Shown here piece by piece: positions 41,222 to 49,597 of a stretch of DNA of 64,000 bases. A program made the translations under genes and the position numbers. A model generated the notes under the pieces. That model worked only from the letters and a program-made list of their open reading frames with translations. It was not told the origin of the DNA and made no database searches. The stretch lies in NCBI GenBank assembly GCA_964353335.1, contig CAYGVI010000002.1, forward strand, positions 105,473-169,472, read 5' to 3'. Origin of the DNA: JAWAAW01 sp964353335 (lineage in GTDB: Archaea > Nanobdellota > Nanobdellia > Woesearchaeales > ARS49). The first letter of the stretch is position 1. Each line of letters starts with the position of its first letter.

Positions 41222-44200
41222 ATGACAACTGATGCGTATAACCCTGTCAAGAGCGAGCCTGAAATAATGAAGTTCTGGGAGCGCGAGCAGGTTTACGAAA
41301 AGGCAAAAAAGCGCGGTGAAGGCAAGAAAAAATACTATTTCCTTGACGGACCGCCTTATACCTCAGGAAAAGTCCATATCGGCATTGCCTGGAACAAGGT
41401 AATGAAAGACCTTGTCCTGCGCTACAAGAGGATGAAGGGCTTTGATGTCTGGGACCGCGCAGGCTATGACATGCACGGTTTGCCTACAGAGAACAACATC
41501 AGGAAAAAGCACAATCTTGTCCTGAGAAAAGACATTGAGGCATTTGGCATTGACAAGTACAACAAGGAATGCGAGCAGTTCGCTGTTGACATGATGCACC
41601 AGATGAACAAGGAATTTGAGCGCCTTGGAGTCTGGATGGACTTTGACCGCGCTTACATACCAATCTCAAGGGAATTTATTGAAGGCGAATGGATGCTTAT
41701 CAAGAAAGCCCATGAACAGGGGCGGCTCTACCAGGGCTTGAGGACAATGCCCTGGTGCGCCAGCTGCGAGACAAACCTCGCAAAGCACGAGCTGGAATAT
41801 GAAAATGTCAAGGAAAACTCAATCTTTGTCAAGTTCAGGATTAAGGACAAGCCAAACGAATACCTGGTAATCTGGACAACAACTCCGTGGACAATCCCTT
41901 TCAACCTCGCAGTGATGGTAAACCCTGACTTGGATTACGTTCGTGTGCAGGTCAACAATGAGGTCTGGATTCTCGCAAAGGCTCTGGCAAACGTGATTGT
42001 GCAGGGGATAGCCAATGTTTTCCCAAAAATACTTGAGACTTTCAAGGGCACAAGGCTTGAGGGAGTGAAATACATCCACCCGTTCGAGGACATAATCGCG
42101 GAATACAAGAAAATCGAGGCAGAATCCCCCAAGGCTCACACAGTCCTGCTCTCCTCTGAATATGTTGACACAAGCGCAGGCTCAGGACTCGTGCACTGCG
42201 CTCCAGGTTGTGGCCCAGAGGACTATGAAGTCGGCCACAGGAACAAGATTCCGGCGTGGAACAACATTGACGAGCACGGAAAGTTTCCCGAAAGCATGGG
42301 CGAATTCGCAGGGCTCATTGCGAAAAAGGATGACGTGAAGTTTGTTGATGCATTGAAGAAGCGCGGAGCACTGATTGACCAGGCACCTGTTGAGCATGAA
42401 TATGCACACTGCCAGAGGTGCCATAATCCTGTTGTCTTCCGCACGACAAATCAGTGGTTCTTCAGGGTTGAGGACTTGAAGCCAAAGATGATTGAGATTA
42501 ACAACAAGACAAACTGGGTGCCTCAGGCTGCTTACAATGCATTTGATTCCTGGCTGAAAAACTTAAGAGACAACAGCATCACAAAGCAGAATTACTGGGG
42601 GACTCCTGTGCCGATATGGAAGTGCGCTTCCTGCGGCGAGTATGAGGTCATTTCAACTGTTGAAGAGCTTGAGAAAAAGTCAAACAAGAAAATAGTTGAG
42701 CTCCACCGCCCCTGGATTGACAGGCATGAAATACCCTGCAAGTGCGGCCAGAAGATGCTCCGCGTGCCTGACATTCTTGACGTCTGGGTTGACGCTGGAA
42801 CTGTGAGCTGGAACTGCCTTGATTATCCGAAGCGCAAGGATTTGTTTGACAATCTTTTCCCTGCAGAGTTCATCCTTGAGGGCAAGGACCAGATTCGCGG
42901 CTGGTTTAACATGCTCATGGTCGCAGGCGTTATTGCATTTGACAGGCAGAGCTACAAAAATGTGTACATGAACGGCTTCATCCAGGACGCGCTTGGCAGG
43001 AAGATGTCAAAGTCTTTGGGCAATTACATTGAGCCAAAAGAGGTTGTTGACCAGTATGGCGCTGACGCTTTCCGCTTCTACATGATTGGCGCTGCAAACC
43101 CCGGGCTTGACCTGAATTACAACCACGAGGATGCAAAGCTGAAGTACAAGAACCTGATAATTTTGTGGAACCTTCACAATTTCCTGGTTGATTTGGCAAA
43201 GACACAGGGCAAAAATCCTGCTGATTCAGACCCGAAAGTTATGGAAGCAATGTTCGCTGACGAGGAAAGGTACATAATGTCAAAGCTGAACAGCACAATA
43301 CTCGCTGTCACAGACAAGTTTGAAAAATACCATCTTAACGAGATTCCTGGGCTGATTGAAGAGCTGTTCCTTGGGCTCAGCAGGACTTATGTTCAATTGG
43401 TCCGCGACAAGGCTGCTGTTGGCTCTGACAATGACAAGGAAGTTGTTTTGTACACTCTTTATCACATAATGCTTGAGACTTTGAAGATTTTGGCTCCTGT
43501 TGTTCCGTTCATAACAGAGCAGATGTATCAGGACATGAGGGCTGCGTTCAAGCTGCCAGAGGAATCAGTTCACCTGTGCCCCTGGCCTTCTGCAGACAGG
43601 AAGAAAATCAATGCACCACTTGAAAGCAGCATGCAGACAGCAGGCAAAATCATAGAAGCAGCTTTGGCAGCGCGCGAAAAGGCAAAGATTTCACTCAGAT
43701 GGCCTGTCAAATGCATCCACGTTGTCAGCTCAAACGAGGACATTTTGAAGGCTGCAGAGGCGCTCAAGCCAATCATAAAGACACAGGTCAATGCAAAGGA
43801 AATCCACGCTGAAGCTTCATTTGAGGAGATAAAAGAGATAGTCAAGGCAAACCAGGGCGCGCTTGGAAAGGCATTTGCCGCGAAAGCGCCGCACATAATC
43901 GCAAAGCTGGCAGAGGAAAGCAGCCAGAGCATACTGAACGCGATGTCCAAGGACAAAAAGTTCACTTTGAAAGTTGGCGCTGAAAAGTTTGACCTTAATC
44001 CTGAGCACATAATTGTTGAAAGGCAGATTCCAAAGCACATTGCCGCAATGGAGGCAAAGGACTTCATTGTTTACCTTGACACCACAAGGAATGAGCAGCT
44101 TGAGGCAGAAGGATTTGCAAGGGAGATAATGAGACGCGTCCAGTCTTTGAGAAAAGACGCTGGTTTGGACAAGCGCGACCAGATAATGCTGGTAATACAG

Positions 44201-44371
44201 GCAGACAAGAGCTTCCTCGCGATGCTCCAGCCCTGGGAAGCTGCGATAAAGGAAAAAGTCGGCGCAAAGGCATTGAAGCTCACAGACCTCCCGCTTTCAA
44301 GGAAGCACGCACACACGAGCGAGGAAACAGTCAAGGACAAGGAGTTCTCAATACACTTTGACAAGGCGTAA
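41222..44371 (+). CDS. ileS: Isoleucyl-tRNA synthetase
   Basis: 1049 residues. Class I core: PPYTSGKVHIGIAWNKVMKD (HIGI in place of the usual HIGH), editing domain, GRKMSKSLGNYIEP (KMSKS loop) and Cys-rich inserts (CASCETNLAKHE, CQRCH, CASCGEYE). A HIGT-type variant is known in some archaea, so HIGI is likely active. C-terminal anticodon domain follows. Preceded by TTTATACCCC, about 26 bp from the ATG. Confidence 0.95.
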   Translation: MTTDAYNPVKSEPEIMKFWEREQVYEKAKKRGEGKKKYYFLDGPPYTSGKVHIGIAWNKVMKDLVLRYKRMKGFDVWDRAGYDMHGLPTENNIRKKHNLVLRKDIEAFGIDKYNKECEQFAVDMMHQMNKEFERLGVWMDFDRAYIPISREFIEGEWMLIKKAHEQGRLYQGLRTMPWCASCETNLAKHELEYENVKENSIFVKFRIKDKPNEYLVIWTTTPWTIPFNLAVMVNPDLDYVRVQVNNEVWILAKALANVIVQGIANVFPKILETFKGTRLEGVKYIHPFEDIIAEYKKIEAESPKAHTVLLSSEYVDTSAGSGLVHCAPGCGPEDYEVGHRNKIPAWNNIDEHGKFPESMGEFAGLIAKKDDVKFVDALKKRGALIDQAPVEHEYAHCQRCHNPVVFRTTNQWFFRVEDLKPKMIEINNKTNWVPQAAYNAFDSWLKNLRDNSITKQNYWGTPVPIWKCASCGEYEVISTVEELEKKSNKKIVELHRPWIDRHEIPCKCGQKMLRVPDILDVWVDAGTVSWNCLDYPKRKDLFDNLFPAEFILEGKDQIRGWFNMLMVAGVIAFDRQSYKNVYMNGFIQDALGRKMSKSLGNYIEPKEVVDQYGADAFRFYMIGAANPGLDLNYNHEDAKLKYKNLIILWNLHNFLVDLAKTQGKNPADSDPKVMEAMFADEERYIMSKLNSTILAVTDKFEKYHLNEIPGLIEELFLGLSRTYVQLVRDKAAVGSDNDKEVVLYTLYHIMLETLKILAPVVPFITEQMYQDMRAAFKLPEESVHLCPWPSADRKKINAPLESSMQTAGKIIEAALAAREKAKISLRWPVKCIHVVSSNEDILKAAEALKPIIKTQVNAKEIHAEASFEEIKEIVKANQGALGKAFAAKAPHIIAKLAEESSQSILNAMSKDKKFTLKVGAEKFDLNPEHIIVERQIPKHIAAMEAKDFIVYLDTTRNEQLEAEGFAREIMRRVQSLRKDAGLDKRDQIMLVIQADKSFLAMLQPWEAAIKEKVGAKALKLTDLPLSRKHAHTSEETVKDKEFSIHFDKA

Positions 44372-44437
44372 TGTTATAACTTGCCAGTAGTCACAATATG
44401 GAAACATTTATATACTCTGGAATACACATTATCCTCG

Positions 44438-45100
44438 ATGACGCCAGCCCCTCTGATACTGAGGAATCTTGAAACCAGCGCAAACACAGGGTTCAATATC
44501 CTTTACGGCGCATTCAGAGCTTTTGAGTATTTTGGCAATACTGCTTTCAACAGGCAGTTCACAATGGTCACAGACGCGCCTGGTTTCCCTGACCTTCGCA
44601 GGAGGATAACCAACTTTGCCCTCGACATTGACGGCTACCACGCGGACCTGCAGAGATATTACGATGCAAATCCTGAAAAAGACATATTCTCGCTCGAAGT
44701 AATTCCAATACCAATCAACACCCAAAAGGGGCAGGTTTACGCGTCGAGCTGGAAGCACATTGACCTGCAGACAGGAAAACTTGTGACTCCAAACAAGTAT
44801 TCTGTGCTGATTTCAACAATCCCGCTTTTCCAGAACGAGGAGCCTGCGGAAACCACACACGCAAGGGCCTGCCTGCTCGGGCTTCACGAGCTTGGCCACA
44901 TCGCAAAAGACTTCTCTGCAGGAGAAAACGGCCACTGCCACGACCAGCAATGCATCATGTCAAAGCCTGAAAATGCCCAGAAAAGGCAGGCAGCTCTTGA
45001 GGAAAAAGTGGAGCGCTACCTCAGCACAAAAATGGTGCCGTTCTGCAAGGACTGCAAAAAAGGGATTAACGACTTCTCAATACGCTATGCCCCGGCTTAA
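44438..45100 (+). CDS. Archaemetzincin-like metalloprotease
   Basis: About 220 residues. Zinc motif LLGLHELGHIAKDF followed by ENGHCHDQQCIMSKP and a final FCKDCKKG. The Cys/His pattern after the zinc helix matches archaemetzincins, but the third His is shifted: HELGH is followed by a His 16-18 residues on instead of the usual HExxHxxGxxH. TTTATATAC 26 bp upstream supports ATG 44438; the frame opens earlier at a TTG. Confidence 0.7.
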   Translation: MTPAPLILRNLETSANTGFNILYGAFRAFEYFGNTAFNRQFTMVTDAPGFPDLRRRITNFALDIDGYHADLQRYYDANPEKDIFSLEVIPIPINTQKGQVYASSWKHIDLQTGKLVTPNKYSVLISTIPLFQNEEPAETTHARACLLGLHELGHIAKDFSAGENGHCHDQQCIMSKPENAQKRQAALEEKVERYLSTKMVPFCKDCKKGINDFSIRYAPA

Positions 45101-46071
45101 TAGGCTGTTGTGACAGTCAAATGATGGTTTCCTTTGCCCCTGTTAGCCCACAATTGGTAATCAATGTGCAATGCATTGACTTTTTTATCAGGTTTTAGCT
45201 GATTAACCCGCTTTACAAGAAAATCAGCAGCATGGATAGTGCATGCCCTTAGTTCAAGCTCTTCCTGCGAGTTTGCAGGAATCAGCTTTTGCTGGTCAAC
45301 TTTTTGCGCCAGCGAGGGGGCATATTCAAAAATTCCCAAATGCCTCAGGCTTTGTGGAAGAACATAATCAGCAAAAACTGTCAGTTCACCAATGTCATCG
45401 ACTCTGAACGGGCTTTGATTTTGAAACCTGCCATAAAGCATTGCAGGCGCCAATTGCGCCCTCTTGTTAAAATGCACCTGCTTTCCTTGATACATAACAG
45501 AATCATCAAAGGACAGAAAATCATTGGTTAATCGTTCAACAATGCCTTCTCCACGATTAAACAGCCGGTTTTTTGACTTTGCAACAAGATTGTGAAAGTG
45601 GCCGTCATATTTTTCCAGCAATACCCTGCCCACCTCTCGGAAGATGCGTGTTCGTTCTTCCAATAACGGAATTGGTGTGTTTCCTTCGAAAATAATGCGT
45701 GATACATCATTGTAAGACACTTGTTTGAGATAGTGCGCGTCTAAAACAGGCCAGCCTTTTTCTATGGCCCGCGTCAGGCATGCCCACATTCCCATTGAGC
45801 CGCGCCATTCCTGCCCTTTGTAAGTGGTTTTGAATTTTTCAAAAGTGGTAAAGTCAGTAAATGCAAAATTCATTGAGTTGCCCAGCAGGAAGAAATCAAT
45901 AACCCGTTCATCTTTGCCTTCGAGATATGCCGGTTCCTCCCAGGTCGGTATTTTTAATTCTTCCTGGGTAAACATTTGGGCGGTTTCTGCTAACTTTTTG
46001 TAATGGATTTGTATATAGTGTGCAGCCTCAGCAAGCCTGTTTGTTGACTGCAATACTGGATTCTCCCCCAT
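45097..46071 (-). CDS. QNG1/DUF2419 family, queuosine-nucleotide hydrolase
   Basis: About 324 residues. Close match in order to QNG1 (formerly DUF2419): SMNFAF, YKGQEWRGS, TPIPLLEERTRIFREVGRVLLE (in part), EKYDGHFHNLV, ELTVFADYVLPQSLRHLG, CTIHAADFLVKRVNQL, and HIDYQLWA. Family members release the queuine base from queuosine 5'-phosphate for salvage. Start ATG 46071 is 26 bp from TTTATAAT. Such genes are unusual in archaea, which make archaeosine rather than queuosine. Confidence 0.8.
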   Translation of the reverse strand: MGENPVLQSTNRLAEAAHYIQIHYKKLAETAQMFTQEELKIPTWEEPAYLEGKDERVIDFFLLGNSMNFAFTDFTTFEKFKTTYKGQEWRGSMGMWACLTRAIEKGWPVLDAHYLKQVSYNDVSRIIFEGNTPIPLLEERTRIFREVGRVLLEKYDGHFHNLVAKSKNRLFNRGEGIVERLTNDFLSFDDSVMYQGKQVHFNKRAQLAPAMLYGRFQNQSPFRVDDIGELTVFADYVLPQSLRHLGIFEYAPSLAQKVDQQKLIPANSQEELELRACTIHAADFLVKRVNQLKPDKKVNALHIDYQLWANRGKGNHHLTVTTAY

Positions 46072-46123
46072 AGAAATTTCACAAAAAGCAGGGTCATTAT
46101 AAATCTTCAGCAAAACGTTGCGG

Positions 46124-46507
46124 TTAGTCGGCGCGCTTCATCTCAGGCTTTTTTTCAGTGGGCAAATCCACATGAGGAAAGCCGCGAAGCGACCTGTAAT
46201 AATTAACGCGGCCCACATACTCTGCCGTTTCATTTGCAAGGGATGGAAATGCCTTGTGCAGGTCAACAACAAATTGATATGCGCGCTGCGGGGTATCCAT
46301 GAAATATTCCCTGATGCGCAGCCCATTACGCTCAGTTATCCCCAACGTATCATGAAAATCATCAAAAATGTGGTTTGCAGCAATCTCCTCCAGAACCTCG
46401 ACGTTAAGCTTCCTGTTGCTCCCGTCTCCCCCCCACAAATCTGGCTTTGTCTGAAGGGCGCTAATCGCTTTTTTCAGCTGAGGCATAATTTTATGCAGGG
46501 ATACCAT
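46124..46507 (-). CDS. Hypothetical protein
   Basis: About 127 residues, helical, with aromatics (FMDTPQRAYQFVVDLHKAFP). Not recognised. Promoter CATTTAAATAG 26 bp upstream of ATG 46507. It lies on the minus strand upstream of the QNG1 homologue, 52 bp apart, perhaps co-transcribed. Confidence 0.5.
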   Translation of the reverse strand: MVSLHKIMPQLKKAISALQTKPDLWGGDGSNRKLNVEVLEEIAANHIFDDFHDTLGITERNGLRIREYFMDTPQRAYQFVVDLHKAFPSLANETAEYVGRVNYYRSLRGFPHVDLPTEKKPEMKRAD

Positions 46508-46638
46508 CATAATATAGACCTAAACATACTATTTAAATGTTGTGAAATATATATTAGAGAACAATAATGCTTAAAAATAAGTGATTTGCTTATGAAGGAC
46601 CACAGCGTAACCAATTGATGACAAAAAGAGGGATATGA

Positions 46639-46818
46639 GTGAAAGACATTATTCTTAACACACTTATGACGATGGAGTATGTCCGCGTCAGGAAGTCAAC
46701 AATGAAGGAGATAGAGGAGCTTCTTGAGAAGAGAAAAAAGGCAGACTGGCACATTATCGCCGCAGTTGTCGGCGCTGTTGTTGTCGTTGCAATCACAGGG
46801 CTTGTTCTTGCGCTTTAA
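46639..46818 (+). CDS. Tail-anchored small membrane protein
   Basis: 59 residues, starting with GTG at 46639 after a GAGGG site: a charged helical head (KEIEELLEKRKKADWH) and a single C-terminal hydrophobic helix (IIAAVVGAVVVVAITGLVLAL, about 39-59). Too short for the track. Methionines at 46666 and 46672 are alternative starts. Function unknown. Confidence 0.6.
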   Translation: MKDIILNTLMTMEYVRVRKSTMKEIEELLEKRKKADWHIIAAVVGAVVVVAITGLVLAL

Positions 46819-46855
46819 GTAAAATATTTATACTGCTGTGTTCTCGGCAGGGGAT

Positions 46856-47632
46856 ATGAGAAAACTGCCTGTAATAACAGTATTATTCCTTCTGGTTTGC
46901 TCTATTCCTGCCTTTGCGGTTGACTGCACTGACTCTGACAGCGGAGGCACAGAACCAGAGCCGTACATAGGCGAAAAAGCCTCTGTGACTTACGGGCTTA
47001 CGGAAAAGTTTGACGAGTGCGTCAGCGGAAAAGACGGCTATCACCTCGCGACAAGCCCATGGGTGCGCGAATATTATTGCATAACTGAAAATGACCTTGT
47101 CCTGAGGAAGTACAAGGATTATGACTGCACGCGCTATGGCTATACCAAGTGTGAGGATGGAAAGTGCATTGGAAAGGCAGGCACAGGGGCAAACGCGACA
47201 AAGGTGAAAACAGTTGAGGCTCCAAGGTGCGGGGACCATAAAGTTGATGCAGGAGAGCAGTGCGACCCCCCTGACAAGATTTGCTATGATGACAGCGGCA
47301 ACATAGGGCAGTGCACAAAGCCGAACGCCAAGGGATTTGGCGGATGCCAGTGCAAGATATTGGGCAGCACCGCAAAGGTCGAAGAAACAAACACAACAGT
47401 GGCTCCGGTGACAACAACCACAACACCGCCCGCAACCCCTCCGCCAGCAACTACAACACCCCCTGCAGTCCAGCCTCCTGCTCCAACAACACCGCCTGCT
47501 GAACAGGCTCCTGAAGATAGGGCGCCATTGCCAACAGAGGACCTTGACAGTTCAAATGGGGTTGGCATGACAAGGGGAATATCTAACGCTGTAAAGCGGT
47601 TCTTCAGTTGGATTGGAAGCTGGTTTGGTTAA
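46856..47632 (+). CDS. Secreted cysteine-rich protein
   Basis: About 258 residues. Signal peptide (PVITVLFLLVCSIPAFA), a Cys-rich ectodomain (about 20-165) with a CGDHKVDAGEQCDPP motif, a Thr/Pro linker, and a short amphipathic C-terminus (VKRFFSWIGSWFG) that may insert in the membrane. TATA near 46822-46830. Functions unknown; the CGD/CGN motif recurs in the next gene. Confidence 0.6.
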   Translation: MRKLPVITVLFLLVCSIPAFAVDCTDSDSGGTEPEPYIGEKASVTYGLTEKFDECVSGKDGYHLATSPWVREYYCITENDLVLRKYKDYDCTRYGYTKCEDGKCIGKAGTGANATKVKTVEAPRCGDHKVDAGEQCDPPDKICYDDSGNIGQCTKPNAKGFGGCQCKILGSTAKVEETNTTVAPVTTTTTPPATPPPATTTPPAVQPPAPTTPPAEQAPEDRAPLPTEDLDSSNGVGMTRGISNAVKRFFSWIGSWFG

Positions 47633-47635
47633 TGC

Positions 47636-47736
47636 CAAGAACCGCATGCTAAAGCAAACGATGTGATTAAAATGAAAATAAACAACAAAAAGTGTCGAGC
47701 GGTTCTTGAGCATGCTCGGAAACCGCGGGTTTCCGA
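47636..47736. repeat. Repeat element E1, compound hairpin
   Basis: CAAGAACCGC (47636-47645) pairs with GCGGTTCTTG (47699-47708); the latter runs on through AGCATGCTCGGAAA to an inner hairpin TCGGAAACC (47716-47724) / GGTTTCCGA (47728-47736) with loop GCG. A second copy is at 63108-63220. It lies between two Cys-rich genes, ending 3 bp before the ATG of the second. Confidence 0.6.
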
Positions 47737-47739
47737 CAA

Positions 47740-48681
47740 ATGAAAATTGCAGCAATAATGATTTTAGCATTCACAGTGCTTGCCCTCGCAGCATCAGCAA
47801 GCATTATCCCTTCCTCATTGACAGAGCAGAAGTGCGGCAATGGAATCAGGGAGGGATATGAGGTCTGCGAGCCGGAGACTGCTTATGACCTATGTCCTGC
47901 AATAGGAAAAATTCTCAAGATAGCGCTGGTCTGCAATGAAAATACCTGCAACTGCCTTCCTGACCGCAGTGCAAAAGACTGCGGCAATGAAATAAGGGAG
48001 GGTGTTGAGATGTGCGACCCTGGAAAAAAGGAGGCGTCAATTGACTTCTGCCCGAACATTTCAATGGCTATCGGGATTGACCTGAGATGCGACAACAAGA
48101 CCTGCGACTGCATTCCGACAGGGCCTATAATCAAGCTTTCAACGTGCGGCGATAAAAAGGTTGAGGGAAATGAGGACTGCGAGGCTGATGATGACTGCCC
48201 CAAGGGAAGGGTTTGCCAGAACTGCACCTGCATCAGGCTGGAAACTGACTTGAACCTGACTCCTGTGCAGTATAATATTACAACTGACAATGTTTCCATG
48301 CCGAGCCTTGAGGACATAACAAGGAACGGCGCAAAGACAGAGTTGGCAGGGTTTGTCCTTGAAGATTACATTGGCGAGGTCATTCCTGAACAGTTGGAAT
48401 ACTTTGACGCTGAGGACATCAATGCCTACATCAAGATGGCTGACGGCAATGAATATGTTGCGAGCCTTGTCACAAGGGAGACTGTTGTGCAGGAAGTCCA
48501 TCCTTACCCGCTTAATGACACCTCAATGGAAATGTGGCTTTCAGAGGAAACCCTTGGAAAGATAAAGGCGTCTGACACGCGCACAGAAACAATTGTCACA
48601 ATGCTTGAGGACGGCACAATAAAGTACAAGCCCACAGGATTCTTCCGCAGGATATGGTTCTGGCTGTTCAAGCCTTTCTAA
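47740..48681 (+). CDS. Secreted protein with CGN-type cysteine repeats
   Basis: 313 residues. Signal peptide, then three repeats of the type CGNGIREGYEVCEPE, CGNEIREGVEMCDPG and CGDKKVEGNEDCEAD, each with later Cys pairs (CNCLP, CDCIP), like Myxococcus-type Cys repeats. A larger C-terminal domain (about 170-305) and a hydrophobic end (RRIWFWLFKPF) follow. Surface exposed by prediction. Promoter not clear; the start lies next to element E1. Confidence 0.65.
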   Translation: MKIAAIMILAFTVLALAASASIIPSSLTEQKCGNGIREGYEVCEPETAYDLCPAIGKILKIALVCNENTCNCLPDRSAKDCGNEIREGVEMCDPGKKEASIDFCPNISMAIGIDLRCDNKTCDCIPTGPIIKLSTCGDKKVEGNEDCEADDDCPKGRVCQNCTCIRLETDLNLTPVQYNITTDNVSMPSLEDITRNGAKTELAGFVLEDYIGEVIPEQLEYFDAEDINAYIKMADGNEYVASLVTRETVVQEVHPYPLNDTSMEMWLSEETLGKIKASDTRTETIVTMLEDGTIKYKPTGFFRRIWFWLFKPF

Positions 48682-48682
48682 T

Positions 48683-49597
48683 ATGAAAAAGCTCTGCATA
48701 TTGCTGGCAGTGTTGCTTCTTGCTGCCTGCGTGCCAGAATACCAGGCGCCGCCGACAATTGTCCAGAAGGTAAAGCAAAATCAGGCGCCTGTGATTAACG
48801 CGACACCAGAGCGAGTTATTCCTGTTCCTGCAACAATGGTGTGGCAGACGAGCGGTGCTGGGCAGGTCGTCTGGGGATATAACGCAATAGGAGACCTTGT
48901 TCTGCTCAATACATCTGAAAAGACAATCGCACTTGAGTATGTTGACCACAAGCTGCTTTCAATTGATAACGGAGTGAAGCCGGTCAGGTTTTATTATGAC
49001 GGCAATGGAAGGCTTTCGCGCGCTGAACAGGGAATAAGGAAGTGGCTGTTCACATACAACTCCAAGGGCAAACTGGTCACAATGGAAGACGGCGAAAGGG
49101 TTGGAATCACTTATGACTCAAAAGGAAGGCTCAGCAGTGTCACAAGGGACAGCGGCGCATCAACAGAGTTCGAGTATGATGAGCTTAACCGCACAAAAGC
49201 AATGTACAAGAACAGGATTAAGACAGACATGCGCTATGATGACGAGGGCAGGCTTGGAATGATAAGGCGGCAGGATGATTACATTGTGATTGGATACTGG
49301 CGCTACAGCCTGCTTTCATCCATTAGCGGTCCGATGTACGGGCTGAAAGAGACTGTCAATTACGGCCCGACAGCAATCACACTGGTAAGCAATGTCGAGC
49401 AAAATGACTTCAAGTGCGAAAATCCAAAGGACTTTGAAACCACATCAAAGGCATTCAATGTTTTCATGTTCTGCACAAGGTTCAGGAAGCTGCCTGTGAT
49501 TTTTGACGGCCAGAGCTGGATAATGTACCACGAATACTTCAAGGGAAATATAGACGACTACCTGTTGACAGGCTTTATCTGCGACGCACTACCATGA
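48683..49597 (+). CDS. Lipoprotein with YD/RHS-like repeats
   Basis: 304 residues. Lipobox LLLAACVPE, then about five YD-type repeats: VRFYYDGNGRL, FTYNSKGKL, ITYDSKGRLSSV, FEYDELNR and MRYDDEGRLG. Such repeats build RHS/teneurin-like shells. A unique C-terminal region (about 225-304) follows. It starts 1 bp after the preceding stop and overlaps the next gene as ATGA. Confidence 0.75.
   Translation: MKKLCILLAVLLLAACVPEYQAPPTIVQKVKQNQAPVINATPERVIPVPATMVWQTSGAGQVVWGYNAIGDLVLLNTSEKTIALEYVDHKLLSIDNGVKPVRFYYDGNGRLSRAEQGIRKWLFTYNSKGKLVTMEDGERVGITYDSKGRLSSVTRDSGASTEFEYDELNRTKAMYKNRIKTDMRYDDEGRLGMIRRQDDYIVIGYWRYSLLSSISGPMYGLKETVNYGPTAITLVSNVEQNDFKCENPKDFETTSKAFNVFMFCTRFRKLPVIFDGQSWIMYHEYFKGNIDDYLLTGFICDALP

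Noticed and set aside
46118..46567. Plus-strand ORF of 149 residues opposite the hypothetical gene
   Set aside because: No promoter fits and the minus-strand frame has a TATA box at the right distance.
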